A stretch of DNA of 64,000 bases from Nocardia asteroides (GTDB taxonomy: Bacteria; Actinomycetota; Actinomycetes; Mycobacteriales; Mycobacteriaceae). Location: assembly GCF_021183625.1 (NCBI RefSeq), contig NZ_CP089214.1, forward strand, positions 6,014,001 through 6,078,000, given 5' to 3'. A program made the translations under genes and the position numbers. Positions 13,101-23,770 of this stretch are shown one piece after another (the first letter of the stretch is position 1; each line of letters starts with the position of its first letter). A model generated the notes under the pieces. That model saw nothing but the letters and a program-made list of their open reading frames with translations. It was not told where the DNA came from and searched no databases.

Positions 13101-13456
13101 TGGCCGACTGCGAGCGCGGCCTGGGCCGCCCGGAGCGCGCCATCGAGCTCGGCCGCAGCGAGGAGGCTCGCGCCCTGAAGGGCGAGGAGGCGATCGAGCT
13201 GCGCATCGTGGTGGCGGGCGCGCGCATGGATCTGGGGCAGGTCGACCAGGCGGTGGTGACGTTGCAGACCGCCGAGCTGGATCCGGCGCGCAGCGGGTCG
13301 GCGCACGCGCGGCTGTTCTACGCCTACGCCGACGCGCTGGTCGCGGCCGGGCGGACCGACGAGGGGCTCACCTGGTTCCTCAACGCGGCCGCCGCTGACC
13401 TCGAGGGCGATACCGACGCCGAGGACCGGGCCGCGGAGCTCACCGCGGAGAACTGA
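10187..13456 (+). CDS. Giant RGG-rich TPR protein (Rv1691-like C-terminal domain)
   Basis: A predicted 1089-residue protein. The start is a GTG preceded by GGAAAGGG. Residues 1 to about 540 are low-complexity, built from Arg, Gly, Asp and Ser with endless GGFRRDDR, RGGDRDGG and GGNREGGF variants. Residues 540-830 are acidic and Ala/Asp/Arg-rich, with an 11-fold 7-residue repeat near 674-750. From about 873 to the end it is folded and helical with TPR-like pairs (ETVARHLVMAAALIADDPEL, AGEWAEALSELRTARRMSGG), matching the compact protein at this locus in mycobacteria (Rv1691, about 250 aa). The long tail resembles RGG RNA-binding disordered regions. It lies directly after the rrn operon and before the Rv1692-like gene. 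The function is unknown; RNA or ribosome association is an inference. Confidence 0.85.
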   Translation: MPERNDDRKPFRRDASQGDSDRRGSGDSRRNDNSQGGFRRNDDRGGSSRGGDRDSRPSRGGDSDRGSRDGGFRRDGGSSQGGNSGFRRDSSGSSNQGGYQRGGDRDGGHRGGGDRRDDRSGGFRRDDDRPNFRRDDRDSGSRREGGFRRDDRGAGDRHDNRGGSQRGNEGGSAGGFRRDDRDSGFRRGGDREGGNRRDDRGGDSRGGGYQRGGDRDGGFRRSGDSDNRGGSGGGFRRDSGDRSGGFRRDGDSRGGDNRGGGFRGGDNRSGGFRGSDNREGGSRHGGDSREGGFRSSGDSGGREGGFRRGGDGGNREGGFRRGGDSANREGGFRSGGDSGNRAGGFRSGGGGGNQRDDRGSGFRGGDREGGSRSDDRGSGFRRDDRGGDSRRDDRASGSRGGSDRDGGFRRGGDREGGFRNDDRRGGARRDDREGGYRKDDRAGGSREGGFRRDDRDSGSRGGSSSGSSNQGGYPRGGDRDGGFRRGADRPEGKGGFRRDGGNRSDDRSGNRQGGNERDGGFQRDGDRPASNRAREFRRNDRADRADDRASGAKAEDQANDFDARADELVFTNERDDRADSGADQVDGRADRQGDDREHGSDERERGAGDRERAGDDHGSDGSDGADGVDDGERGVGVRQDTGGYRERGADGDAAGDRERSAADGVDSVDGVGSADDRLAGADDRLAGAEDRVDGAEDRPDSARDRVDSARDRVDGAEDSPDSARDRVDGAGDRPDGVGDRVDGADQRADGSGEPGDGVGGSAAGTRAGGTSAEGAAAPSDDAAPANDGADSGSRSGGADAASIVGGTDVPAERADDSASDSNGAARRAPVNNAEEYRSFSRAGSDDRRRGGEGARLGRSLDRRPPRPEEPDLPDDIQASDLDPTIRRDLLSLDKGNAETVARHLVMAAALIADDPELALAHARAARQRAGRIAVVRETAGVTAYHAGEWAEALSELRTARRMSGGSGLLAVMADCERGLGRPERAIELGRSEEARALKGEEAIELRIVVAGARMDLGQVDQAVVTLQTAELDPARSGSAHARLFYAYADALVAAGRTDEGLTWFLNAAAADLEGDTDAEDRAAELTAEN
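12207..12437 (+). repeat. 21-bp tandem repeat, about 11 units, coding
   Basis: Within the TPR gene, a 21-bp unit repeats about 11 times, encoding A-(E/D/R)-D-R-(V/P/L)-(D/A)-(G/S). The first two units are identical at DNA level and later ones diverge mostly by single bases. Such in-frame minisatellites expand and contract by slippage without breaking the frame. Edges may be off by one or two bases. Confidence 0.8.
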
Positions 13457-13726
13457 CCCTGTCGGTGGCCCCCGCTACAGTGCGGGGGTCTCGTCGAGGA
13501 GCCCGGGCGCGCCCGGGTGGCCGGTCCGCGTTGGCGGCTCGTCCGGATTGGTGACGACCGGGGCCCGTCGCGGCGCCCGAGTGATGATGAGCACGGCGGC
13601 ACCCGTGCCCGGTTCTGCGACCATGAGGACGAGACGGCGGCGCATCCGCGCCGCGCGCGCCCGCAGCGGGTGCGTCCGATGGACCGGTTCGGCCGGATCC
13701 GAGCGCCGAGACGAAACGAGGGTGGA
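13457..13726 (+). other. Non-coding gap with two hairpins between the TPR gene and the HAD gene
   Basis: CCCCCGC (13469-13475) and GCGGGGG (13482-13488) form a perfect stem with loop TACAGT just after the TPR gene stop, a likely terminator. A 16-bp perfect palindrome, CCCGGGCGCGCCCGGG, follows at about 13502-13517. No gene, tRNA or known riboswitch is recognised in the remaining 200 nt. Confidence 0.5.
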
Positions 13727-14725
13727 GTGACCCGGCTACGAGACGGTTACCGAGCGTTGCTGCTCGACCTGGACGGCACGCTGTACCGCGGGGCCGCGGT
13801 GATCCCCGGCGCCCCCGAGGCGCTGCCCGCCGGCTCCGCGCAGCAGCTCGTCTACGTCACCAACAACGCCAGCCGCAGCCCGGGCGCGGTGGCCGAGCAC
13901 CTCACCGAGCTCGGCTTCGCCGCGGCGCCCGACGATGTGGTCACCAGCGCGCAGGCCGCCGCGCGGCTGCTCGCCGAGCGGGTGCCCGCGGGCGCGGATG
14001 TGCTGGTCGTCGGCACCGACGCGCTGGCGGCCGAGGTCAGCGGCGTCGGCTTGAATCCGGTGCGGCGCTTCGACGATCGGGTGCCCGCCGCGGTGGTGCA
14101 GGGGCATTCGCCGGAGACCGCGTGGCCGGATCTCGCGGAGGCCGCCTACGCCGTCCGGGCCGGCGCGCACTGGGTGGCCGCCAACACCGACCGCACCCTG
14201 CCGAACGAGCGCGGCCTCGCGCCCGGCAACGGCTCCATGGTCGCGGCGCTGCGGGCCGCGACCGACACCGAGCCGGAGGTGGCGGGCAAACCCTTCGCGC
14301 CGCTGCTGGAGGATGCGCTCACCAGGGCGGGCACCCGCGCCGCGCTGGTCGTCGGCGACCGGCTGGACACCGATATCGATGGCGCCAACCGGGTCGGGCT
14401 CGATTCGCTGCTCGTGCTCACCGGTGTGAGCACCCTGGACGAACTGGCCGCCGCGCCGCCGGAGCACCGGCCCACCTACGTCGCGCTCTCCCTCGACGCG
14501 CTGAACCACCCGGTCGCCGCCGACGAGGTGGAGCTGGGCTCGCCCGCGCTGGGCGAACTGCTCGACGCCGAACCCGCCCGCGCCTTCCCGGTGCGCGGCA
14601 GCGCGGGTGATCGGGCGGCGAACGGCGCCCCGACCGGCGGTGCCACCGCGGGATCGACGGCGGCCGCGAGCGGTGCGGCCACGGGCAACGGCTCCGGAAA
14701 TCCGATAGCGTTGAGCCCACGATGA
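13727..14725 (+). CDS. HAD-IIA phosphatase (Rv1692 homologue, probable glycerol-3-phosphate phosphatase)
   Basis: A 332-residue NagD-like HAD hydrolase. Motif I is DLDGT at residues 14-18, with the nucleophile Asp14 and acid/base Asp16. VYVTNNASRSPGAVAEHL carries motif II, and VVGDRLDTDIDGANRVG near 206 carries the motif IV aspartates. The M. tuberculosis homologue Rv1692 dephosphorylates glycerol-3-phosphate in phospholipid head-group recycling; the same substrate is inferred here. The GTG start follows GAGGGTGGA; earlier in-frame codons would add a non-family extension. The last 40 residues are Ala/Gly-rich. The stop overlaps the next ATG (ATGA). Confidence 0.85.
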   Translation: MTRLRDGYRALLLDLDGTLYRGAAVIPGAPEALPAGSAQQLVYVTNNASRSPGAVAEHLTELGFAAAPDDVVTSAQAAARLLAERVPAGADVLVVGTDALAAEVSGVGLNPVRRFDDRVPAAVVQGHSPETAWPDLAEAAYAVRAGAHWVAANTDRTLPNERGLAPGNGSMVAALRAATDTEPEVAGKPFAPLLEDALTRAGTRAALVVGDRLDTDIDGANRVGLDSLLVLTGVSTLDELAAAPPEHRPTYVALSLDALNHPVAADEVELGSPALGELLDAEPARAFPVRGSAGDRAANGAPTGGATAGSTAAASGAATGNGSGNPIALSPR

Positions 14726-14991
14726 CTACTCCGACGCCGCGCCCGCACCCCGGCCAGCACGGCCACCGCCAGGGGATGCCGCTGCCGGGCAGCCACCTGC
14801 CCGGTGCGGCGCCGGAGCCGGAGCCGGCCGACCCGGCCCTGGTGCGGGCGGAGGTGCGGGAGCTGCTGGCCGAGCTGGAGGCGGGCGCCGGGCACGCGGA
14901 CGCCGGGGTCGACCTCATCCGCCGGGCGAAGATCCTGGAACAGGCGCACGACGTGCTGGTCGAGGCGCTCGCCACGGTGGACAAGATCTGA
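14722..14991 (+). CDS. Small conserved protein (Rv1693-like)
   Basis: An 89-residue protein with a proline/histidine-rich N-terminal 35 residues and a helical C-terminal half (RAEVRELLAELEAG, then RRAKILEQAHDVLVEALATV) that could form a short coiled coil. It overlaps the HAD gene by ATGA and ends immediately before the tlyA GTG. Position and size match Rv1693 of mycobacteria, which lies between the same two genes. No enzyme motif is visible and the function is unknown. Confidence 0.75.
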   Translation: MTTPTPRPHPGQHGHRQGMPLPGSHLPGAAPEPEPADPALVRAEVRELLAELEAGAGHADAGVDLIRRAKILEQAHDVLVEALATVDKI

Positions 14992-15813
14992 GTGGCCAGG
15001 CGTGCGCGCGTTGACGCCGAGCTGGTCCGCCGCGGCATGGCCCGGTCGCGGGAACACGCGGTCGAGTTGATCACCGCGGGCCGCGTGCTGATCAACGGCT
15101 CGATCGCCTCGAAGGCGGCGACGGCGGTCGAGACCGGCACCCCGCTGCTGGTCCGCACCGAGCCGGACGAGGTCTCCTGGGCCTCGCGGGGCGCGCACAA
15201 ACTGCTCGGCGCGCTGGCGGCCTTCGAACCGGAGGGGCTGACGGTGGCCGGGCGGCGCTGCCTGGACGCGGGCGCCTCCACCGGCGGCTTCACCGACGTC
15301 CTGCTGGCGAAGGGGGCGACGCGGGTGGTGGCGGTCGACGTCGGCTACGGGCAGCTGGTGTGGCGGCTGCAGAGCGACGACCGGGTGACGGTGCTGGATC
15401 GCACCAATGTCAGGAAGCTGACCCCGGAGGCGATCGGCGGCCGGGTCGAGCTCGTCGTCGGCGATCTGTCGTTCATCTCGCTGGGGCTGGTGCTGCCCGC
15501 GTTGGCCGCGTGCGCGGCGCCGGGCGCGGATCTCGTGCCGATGGTGAAGCCGCAGTTCGAGGTCGGAAAGGACCGGGTCGGCGCCGGTGGCGTGGTGCGG
15601 GATCCGGCGCTGCGTGCGGCGGCGGTGCGCGAGGTCGCGGCCGCGGCGGCGGCGCTCGGGCTGCGGACGCGGGCGGTGACGGCGAGCCCGCTGCCGGGGC
15701 CGTCCGGCAATGTCGAATACTTCCTGTGGTTGCGGAACGAGGGCCGGGTCACCGACGACCCGGCCGCGGTCGCGACCATGGTGCAGCGCGCCGTCGAGGA
15801 GGGACCACAGTGA
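14992..15813 (+). CDS. tlyA: TlyA rRNA 2'-O-methyltransferase
   Basis: A 273-residue protein with an N-terminal S4 RNA-binding domain (residues 5-65; [20 protein letters not shown]) and a Rossmann FtsJ-like methyltransferase domain. The SAM motif is [16 protein letters not shown] near residue 91, and later motifs include [13 protein letters not shown] and [12 protein letters not shown]. TlyA methylates the 2'-OH of C1409 in 16S and C1920 in 23S rRNA; its loss gives capreomycin resistance in mycobacteria. The GTG start abuts the preceding stop, and the end overlaps nadK by GTGA. Confidence 0.93.
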   Translation: MARRARVDAELVRRGMARSREHAVELITAGRVLINGSIASKAATAVETGTPLLVRTEPDEVSWASRGAHKLLGALAAFEPEGLTVAGRRCLDAGASTGGFTDVLLAKGATRVVAVDVGYGQLVWRLQSDDRVTVLDRTNVRKLTPEAIGGRVELVVGDLSFISLGLVLPALAACAAPGADLVPMVKPQFEVGKDRVGAGGVVRDPALRAAAVREVAAAAAALGLRTRAVTASPLPGPSGNVEYFLWLRNEGRVTDDPAAVATMVQRAVEEGPQ

Positions 15814-16772
15814 ACGCGGGAACGCCGCTCAGCGGCCGAGAGATCCTGTTGGTCGCGCATCCGGGCCGGGCCGAGATCATCGAGACGGCACACCGGGTCG
15901 CGAAGATCTTCGGCGACGCCGGGATCGGATTGCGGATCCTCGCCGACGAGGCCGACAGCACCCGGTTCGAGGGCGCGGTCGGCAGCGAGGGCGCGGTGCG
16001 GGTGGTCGAGGTCGGCCCGGCGGCCGCGGTCGGCTGCGAGATGGTGCTCGTCCTCGGCGGCGACGGCACGCTGCTGCGCGCGGCCGAGCTGGCCCGCCCC
16101 GCCGCCACCCCGGTGCTCGGAATCAATCTGGGCCGCATCGGATTCCTCACCGAGGCCGAGGCGGAGAACCTGGACGAGGCGCTGGCCCAGGTGGTGCAGC
16201 ACGACTACCGGGTCGAGCACCGGATGACCATCGACGTCACCGTCCGGGTGGACGACGAGATCGTCGAAACCGGCTGGGCGCTGAACGAAGCCAGCATCGA
16301 GAACGCCTCGCGGATCGGGGTGCTCGAGGTGGTGCTCGAGGTGGACGGCAGGCCGGTGTCGTCGTTCGGGTGCGACGGCATCCTGCTCGCCACCCCGACC
16401 GGCTCCACCGCCTACGCGTTCTCCGCGGGCGGGCCGGTGGTCTGGCCGGAACTGGAAGCGCTGCTGGTCATCCCGAGCAACGCGCACGCCCTGTTCGCGC
16501 GGCCGCTGGTCGCCAGCCCGGAGTCGCGGATCGCGGTCGAGTCGGTGGCCACCGGACACGATGCGATAGTTTTCCTCGATGGCAGGCGCACGCTGGCGCT
16601 GCCGCGCGGCAGCCGCGTGGAGGCGGTCCGCGGCGCCGAACCGGTGCGCTGGGTGCGGCTGGACTCGGCGCCCTTCGCGGACAGAATGGTGCGCAAGTTC
16701 CAATTGCCCGTGACAGGCTGGCGAGGCCGGCGGCGAACGGAGAGCACAAGTGCTGACAGAGATCAGGATTGA
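15810..16772 (+). CDS. nadK: NAD kinase
   Basis: A 320-residue ATP (or polyphosphate)-NAD kinase that makes NADP. The diagnostic GGDGT motif is at residues 83-87 ([13 protein letters not shown]). The second conserved block is [22 protein letters not shown], and a NE pair precedes it (ALNEASIEN). The GTG start at 15810 overlaps the tlyA stop and gives the family length; the reading frame is open further upstream but only inside tlyA. The 3' end overlaps recN by 23 nt. Confidence 0.95.
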   Translation: MNAGTPLSGREILLVAHPGRAEIIETAHRVAKIFGDAGIGLRILADEADSTRFEGAVGSEGAVRVVEVGPAAAVGCEMVLVLGGDGTLLRAAELARPAATPVLGINLGRIGFLTEAEAENLDEALAQVVQHDYRVEHRMTIDVTVRVDDEIVETGWALNEASIENASRIGVLEVVLEVDGRPVSSFGCDGILLATPTGSTAYAFSAGGPVVWPELEALLVIPSNAHALFARPLVASPESRIAVESVATGHDAIVFLDGRRTLALPRGSRVEAVRGAEPVRWVRLDSAPFADRMVRKFQLPVTGWRGRRRTESTSADRDQD

Positions 16773-18525
16773 CGGTCTCGGCGTCATATCCGCCGCGACC
16801 GCGCAGTTCCACGAGGGGCTGACCGTCCTCACCGGCGAGACCGGTGCGGGCAAGACCATGGTGGTCACCAGCCTGCACCTGCTCAGCGGGGCGCGGGCGG
16901 ATCCAGGGCGGGTGCGCCTCGGCGCCGAGAAAGCCGTGGTGGAGGGGCGATTCATGGTCGACGAGCTGAACGAGGCCGCGCGCACCGAGGTCGCCGCGGT
17001 GCTGGAGTCGGCGGCCGCCGAGGCCGACGACGACGGCAGTGTCATCGCCATCCGCACGGTCGGCAAGGACGGCCGCTCCCGGGCGCACCTCGGCGGGCGC
17101 GGCGTGCCCGCCTCGGTGCTCGCCGGGTTCACCGCGCCGCTGCTCACCGTGCACGGGCAGAACGACCAGCTGCGGCTGCAGCGGCCGGAGCAGCAGCTGG
17201 CGGCACTGGACCGGTTCGCGGCGGAGACCGTCGAACCGTTGCTACGCGGCTACCGCAAGCACCGCAAGGCCTGGCTGGCGGCGCGGGAGCGGCTGCTCGA
17301 GCGCACCGCGCGCAGCCGGGAGCTGGCGCTGGAGGCGGATCGGCTGACGCACTCGCTCACCGAGATCGACGCCGTGCGGCCCGAGCCGGGCGAGGATCTG
17401 CGGATCGTGGACGAGGTGCGGCGGCTCAGCGACCTGGATTCGCTGCGCGACGCCGCGGTTGTGGCGCACGACGCGCTGGCCGGGCCCACCGACGCGCCCG
17501 ATGCCGGCTCCGGCGCGCTCGACCTGCTCGGCACCGCGCGGTCGCGGCTGGATGCCGCGGATGATCCCGCGCTCACCGCGCTGGCGCCGCGGCTCGCCGA
17601 CGCCATCGCGGTGGTGGTGGATCTGACCACCGAGCTCAGCGGCTACCTCTCCGACCTGCCGTCGGACCCGAGCGCGCTGGACTCGCTGCTCACCAGGCAG
17701 GCCGAGCTGAAGACGCTGACCCGCAAGTACGCCGCCGACGTGGACGGGGTGCTCGCCTGGGCGGCGGAATCGCGGGCCAGGCTCGCCTCGCTCGACGTCT
17801 CCGAGGAGGCCATCGCGGGGCTGGCGGGCGAGGTCGACGCGGCCGCCGAGAAGGTGCGGGCGGCGGCGGTGAAGCTCAGCGCCGCGCGGACGAAGGCGGC
17901 GGGCAAACTGGCGAGCGCGGTGAGCGCGGAGCTGGCCGGGCTGGCCATGGGCAAGGCGCGGCTGGAGGTGACGGTCAGGCAGCTGCCCGCGAGCGCGCAG
18001 GATTCGGCGCCGCTGACGGTGGACGGGGCCGAGCTGCACGCCGGGTCGTCCGGGGTGGACGAGGTGGAGTTCCGGTTGTCCGCGCACTCGGGGGCGCAGT
18101 CGCTGCCGCTGAGCAAGAGCGCCTCCGGGGGTGAGCTCTCCCGGGTCATGCTGGCGCTGGAGGTGGTGCTCGCCGGGTCCGATCACGGGGCGACCATGGT
18201 CTTCGACGAGGTGGACGCGGGGGTCGGCGGCCGGGCCGCGGTCGAGATCGGGCGCAGGCTGGCCCGGTTGGCCCGCACCCACCAGGTGATCGTGGTGACG
18301 CACCTGCCGCAGGTGGCCGCCTTCGCCGACACCCACCTGGTGGTGAGCAAGTCGGACGACGGCAAGGGGCGGGTGGACAGCGGCGTGCAGTCGCTGGACC
18401 GCGAGGAGCGGGTGGTCGAGCTTGCGCGCATGCTCGCCGGACTGGACGACACCGAGACCGGGCGCGCGCACGCCGAGGAGCTCCTCGAAACCGCCCGCGC
18501 CGAACGGGAACCGGCCAGCGCCTGA
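16750..18525 (+). CDS. recN: DNA repair protein RecN
   Basis: A 591-residue SMC-like ATPase for double-strand-break repair. Walker A is GETGAGKT at residues 29-36, long helical coiled-coil arms lie at about 150-370, and the C-terminal ATPase half has [17 protein letters not shown] (ABC signature) and [15 protein letters not shown] (Walker B), followed by [15 protein letters not shown]. The GTG start sits after GGAGAGCACAA. It is last gene of the run from the HAD gene to recN. A 28-bp perfect palindrome follows. Confidence 0.95.
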   Translation: MLTEIRIDGLGVISAATAQFHEGLTVLTGETGAGKTMVVTSLHLLSGARADPGRVRLGAEKAVVEGRFMVDELNEAARTEVAAVLESAAAEADDDGSVIAIRTVGKDGRSRAHLGGRGVPASVLAGFTAPLLTVHGQNDQLRLQRPEQQLAALDRFAAETVEPLLRGYRKHRKAWLAARERLLERTARSRELALEADRLTHSLTEIDAVRPEPGEDLRIVDEVRRLSDLDSLRDAAVVAHDALAGPTDAPDAGSGALDLLGTARSRLDAADDPALTALAPRLADAIAVVVDLTTELSGYLSDLPSDPSALDSLLTRQAELKTLTRKYAADVDGVLAWAAESRARLASLDVSEEAIAGLAGEVDAAAEKVRAAAVKLSAARTKAAGKLASAVSAELAGLAMGKARLEVTVRQLPASAQDSAPLTVDGAELHAGSSGVDEVEFRLSAHSGAQSLPLSKSASGGELSRVMLALEVVLAGSDHGATMVFDEVDAGVGGRAAVEIGRRLARLARTHQVIVVTHLPQVAAFADTHLVVSKSDDGKGRVDSGVQSLDREERVVELARMLAGLDDTETGRAHAEELLETARAEREPASA

Positions 18526-18531
18526 ATAGGC

Positions 18532-18559
18532 CCGCGGGCGCCCGGCCGGGCGCCCGCGG
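18532..18559. terminator. 28-bp perfect GC palindrome between convergent genes
   Basis: The segment reads the same on both strands along its whole length (centre CCGG, arms CCGCGGGCGCCC and complement). It lies 6 nt after recN and 10 nt after the convergent SRPBCC gene, so it can terminate transcription from both sides. Confidence 0.65.
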
Positions 18560-18569
18560 AAACCTCAGC

Positions 18570-18989
18570 TCAGCGGACCGCCTTCTGCGCACCCTTGATC
18601 ATGGTGGTGATCAGGTTGCGCAGCCCCAGCTCCAGCACCTTGCCCGGCACCGGCAGCTTGGGCTCGGACTCCATGGTGTAGCTGACGAGGGTGCCACCGT
18701 CGGTGTCGGCGAAGGTGACGACGCCGATGTGCCGCTTGACCGGCGCCCCCGCGACGACCTTGTACGCCATCCGCTCGTTCGGCACGAGCTCGGTGATCTC
18801 CTCGGTGATCCCGACGCCGCCGACGCCGATGAGGTGCTGCGCGCCGACGCCCTCGCGCTCCGTGCTGCCCGGCCGCTTCAGGGTGATGTTCACCGCCAGG
18901 TGCGGGCTCAGGCTCTCGCGGTTCGCGAACGTGCGGTAGACGACATCGCGCGGGGCGGCGACGACGGCATCGACGGTGGTGCTGGCCAT
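18570..18989 (-). CDS. SRPBCC (START/polyketide-cyclase fold) family protein
   Basis: A 139-residue protein of the SRPBCC superfamily: VDAVVAAPRDVVYRTFANRE at the start, a middle hydrophobic beta-sheet region (VGITEEITELVPNERMAYKV), then GTLVSYTMESEP and a long C-terminal helix. The fold makes a deep pocket for hydrophobic ligands. The ATG at 18989 follows GAGGAG at ideal spacing; a longer frame upstream has no support. It is a single gene inserted between recN and steA and is not part of that conserved run. The ligand is unknown. Confidence 0.75.
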   Translation of the reverse strand: MASTTVDAVVAAPRDVVYRTFANRESLSPHLAVNITLKRPGSTEREGVGAQHLIGVGGVGITEEITELVPNERMAYKVVAGAPVKRHIGVVTFADTDGGTLVSYTMESEPKLPVPGKVLELGLRNLITTMIKGAQKAVR

Positions 18990-19145
18990 GAACGGCTCTC
19001 CTCGGATCGGGCTGTCTGTGACAGGAGCATATCGGGTTGTCTGGGGGTTCGCCGGAGGGTCTGCTTTGGTATCACTGTGACGAATGTGGCGTCGGATACG
19101 GCGCGCCTCCACCTCTGGTCGAGGGTTTGCGGACATCATCGGCCC

Positions 19146-20360
19146 ATGAAGATGCCGGCGCTGCTATCGAGGAGTTCCGAAACGCTTCCTGGTCGCTCTG
19201 GAATAGCCAGGGTGGATCGCAACACTCGGCGGCTGCTGAAACGGGTCGGCCCCGGCGATATCGCCGTGCTCGACGAGATGGATCTGGACCGGGCCACCGC
19301 GGATCGGCTGCTCGAGGCCGGTGTCGTCGCCGTCGTCAACACCTCGCCCTCGATCTCCGGCCGGTACCCGAACCTGGGGCCCGAGGTGCTGGTCGCCAAT
19401 GACGTGCTGCTGCTGGACACGCTGAGCTCGGATGCCTTCTCCAAGATCAAGGACGGCGCGAAGGTCCGGATCCACGACGGCACCGTCTACGCCGACAAGC
19501 TGGTGAAGAAGGAGCCGGAGGCGCTGGTCGACGGCATCGAGCTCACCGAGTCGGTGGTGGGGGACCGGATGATCGAGGCCCGCAACGGGCTCGCCGACCA
19601 CCTCGAGGCCTTCGCGGGCAACACCATCGAGTTCGTGCGCACCGAGAGCAGCCTGCTGATCGACGGCGTCGGCGTGCCCGCGCTGACGCTGACGATGAAG
19701 CAGGCGCACGTGGTGGTGGTCGGCGACGGCCCGGACCACGCCGAGGACCTGCGCAGCCTGAAGCCGTTCGTCAAGGAGTACGCGCCGATCATGGTCGGCG
19801 TCGGCCGCGGCGCGGACACGCTGGTGAAGCAGGGGTACAAGCCGGATCTGATCGTCGGCGACCCGGACGAGATCACCACCAAGACGCTGCGCTCCGGCGG
19901 CGAGGTGATCCTGCCCGCCGACACCGACGGCCACGCCAAGGGGCTGGACCGGATCCAGGATCTCGGGATCGGCGCCACCACCTTCCCCTCGTCCGGCTCG
20001 GCGACCGACCTCGCGCTGCTGCTCGCGCACCACCACGGCGCGGCCATGATCGTCACCGCGGGGGCGGCGGTCTCGCTGGACGAGTTCTTCGATCGGGGCC
20101 GCAAGGACAGCAACCCGGCGACCTTCCTGACCCGGCTCAAGCTCGGCACCACGCTGGTCGACGCCAAGGCGGTCGCCACGCTGTACCGGCACCGCGGCTC
20201 CGGGGCCGCGCTGGCGCTGGTGGTGCTGGCCGCGCTGGTGGCGGTGATCGTGGTGCTGGTCGCCTCGGACAGCACCGGCGCGGTCCTCGACTGGGGCATC
20301 GACCTGTGGAACCGCTTCGCCGTCTGGGCGCAGGGCCTGGTCGGGGCGCGCGACAACTGA
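19146..20360 (+). CDS. steA: SteA-like cytokinetic membrane protein (Rv1697 homologue)
   Basis: A 404-residue protein. The N-terminal 330 residues include a thiamine-pyrophosphokinase-like core (VVVVGDGPDH, LIVGDPDEITTKTLRSGG, PADTDGHAKGLDRI). The C-terminus has one membrane segment (ALALVVLAALVAVIVVLVAS, near 355-375) and a short tail. In Corynebacterium SteA forms a membrane complex with SteB that controls the peptidoglycan hydrolase RipA at division. The steB gene follows after 11 nt. Whether the enzyme-like core is catalytic is unknown. Confidence 0.85.
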   Translation: MKMPALLSRSSETLPGRSGIARVDRNTRRLLKRVGPGDIAVLDEMDLDRATADRLLEAGVVAVVNTSPSISGRYPNLGPEVLVANDVLLLDTLSSDAFSKIKDGAKVRIHDGTVYADKLVKKEPEALVDGIELTESVVGDRMIEARNGLADHLEAFAGNTIEFVRTESSLLIDGVGVPALTLTMKQAHVVVVGDGPDHAEDLRSLKPFVKEYAPIMVGVGRGADTLVKQGYKPDLIVGDPDEITTKTLRSGGEVILPADTDGHAKGLDRIQDLGIGATTFPSSGSATDLALLLAHHHGAAMIVTAGAAVSLDEFFDRGRKDSNPATFLTRLKLGTTLVDAKAVATLYRHRGSGAALALVVLAALVAVIVVLVASDSTGAVLDWGIDLWNRFAVWAQGLVGARDN

Positions 20361-20371
20361 GGGGAGCCGCG

Positions 20372-21316
20372 ATGATCTCGCTGCGCCAGCACGCCATCTC
20401 GATCGTGGCGATCTTCCTCGCGCTCGCGCTGGGGGTGGTGCTCGGGTCGCAGACGCTCGCCGCCGACCTGCTCGGCGGGCTGCGCTCGGACAAGGCCGAG
20501 CTGCGCACCCAGCTGGACGCGGCGACCGAGCAGAACCGGCTGCTCACCGAGCAGCTGTCGGTGACCGACGATTTCCTCGCCAAGTCGGCGGGCGCGGTGG
20601 TGCAGGGCACGCTGGCCGACCGCACCGTGCTGGTGTTCACCACCCCGGACGCGGTGCCGGAGGACGTGGACACGGTGAGCAGGAACCTGGAGGCCGCCGG
20701 CGCCGCCATCACCGGTCGGATCGCGCTGAACACCCCGTTCCTCGACACCGGCGAGGGCGACCGGATGCGCAGCGCGCTGATCAACGTGATCCCGGCCGGC
20801 GCGCAGCTGCGCACCGGCGCGACCGACCAGGGCAGCATCGCGGGCGACCTGCTCGGGCAGGTGCTGCTGCTCGACCCGGTGACGGCGCAGCCGCGCAGCA
20901 CGCCGGAGGAGTTCGGGCTGGTGCTGGAGACGCTGCGCGGGGGCGGGTTCCTCGCCTACGGCGAGGATCCGGTGCGGGCGGGGCAGCTGGCGGTGGTGAT
21001 CACCGGTGACATGCCGGATGCCGCGAACGGCAGCCGCGGGGTCTCGCTGGCGCGGTTCGCCGGTGGGCTGGACTCGGCGAGCGCGGGGGTGGTGCTTGCC
21101 GGGCGGCCGGGCGCGGTGAACGGGCAGGGCCCGATCGACGTGGTGCGCTCGGACACCCCGCTCTCGGCCGCGGTGACCACGGTGGACAACCTGGGCCGGC
21201 AGATCGGCCGGGTGACCGCCGTGCTGGGGCTGAGCGAACAGCTCAACGGCGGCGCGGGTCGCTACGGCACCGGCGCCAAGGCGACGGCGCTGACGGTCGC
21301 GACGCCGGCGAGCTGA
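20372..21316 (+). CDS. SteB/MctB-like envelope protein (Rv1698 homologue)
   Basis: A 314-residue protein with an N-terminal membrane anchor (AISIVAIFLALALGVVLGSQ, residues 10-30), a coiled coil (about 40-65) and a mainly extracytoplasmic C-terminal domain. The homologue is called MctB in M. tuberculosis, where it is reported to limit copper accumulation, and SteB in Corynebacterium, where it partners SteA in cell separation. The tight steA-steB pairing here favours the division role. The ATG follows GGGGAGCCGCG. Length equals that of the mycobacterial protein. Confidence 0.85.
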   Translation: MISLRQHAISIVAIFLALALGVVLGSQTLAADLLGGLRSDKAELRTQLDAATEQNRLLTEQLSVTDDFLAKSAGAVVQGTLADRTVLVFTTPDAVPEDVDTVSRNLEAAGAAITGRIALNTPFLDTGEGDRMRSALINVIPAGAQLRTGATDQGSIAGDLLGQVLLLDPVTAQPRSTPEEFGLVLETLRGGGFLAYGEDPVRAGQLAVVITGDMPDAANGSRGVSLARFAGGLDSASAGVVLAGRPGAVNGQGPIDVVRSDTPLSAAVTTVDNLGRQIGRVTAVLGLSEQLNGGAGRYGTGAKATALTVATPAS

Positions 21317-21388
21317 ACGCGGGCCGCGACATCCTGGCGACTTTTCGGCAAACCTGCGTGGCGGGTGAGCGCGGCGCCGGGCGCATGT

Positions 21389-21394
21389 TACCGT
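21389..21394 (+). promoter_or_regulatory. Candidate -10 (TACCGT) for leaderless pyrG
   Basis: TACCGT fits TANNNT and ends 8 nt before the pyrG GTG, which has no convincing ribosome-binding site. This is the spacing expected for a transcript that starts at the start codon. Confidence 0.45.
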
Positions 21395-21396
21395 GA

Positions 21397-23762
<2,366 letters not shown>

Positions 23763-23770
23763 GCGCCGCG

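Noticed and set aside
10133-13306. Long minus-strand open frame opposite the RGG/TPR gene
   Set aside because: It is a shadow of the biased codons on the plus strand. Its translation is Ala/Val/Thr low-complexity with no domain, while the plus strand has a ribosome-binding site and a conserved C-terminal domain.
18729-19145. Long N-terminal extension of SteA
   Set aside because: The open frame extends over the opposite-strand SRPBCC gene; family homology begins after the ATG at 19146.
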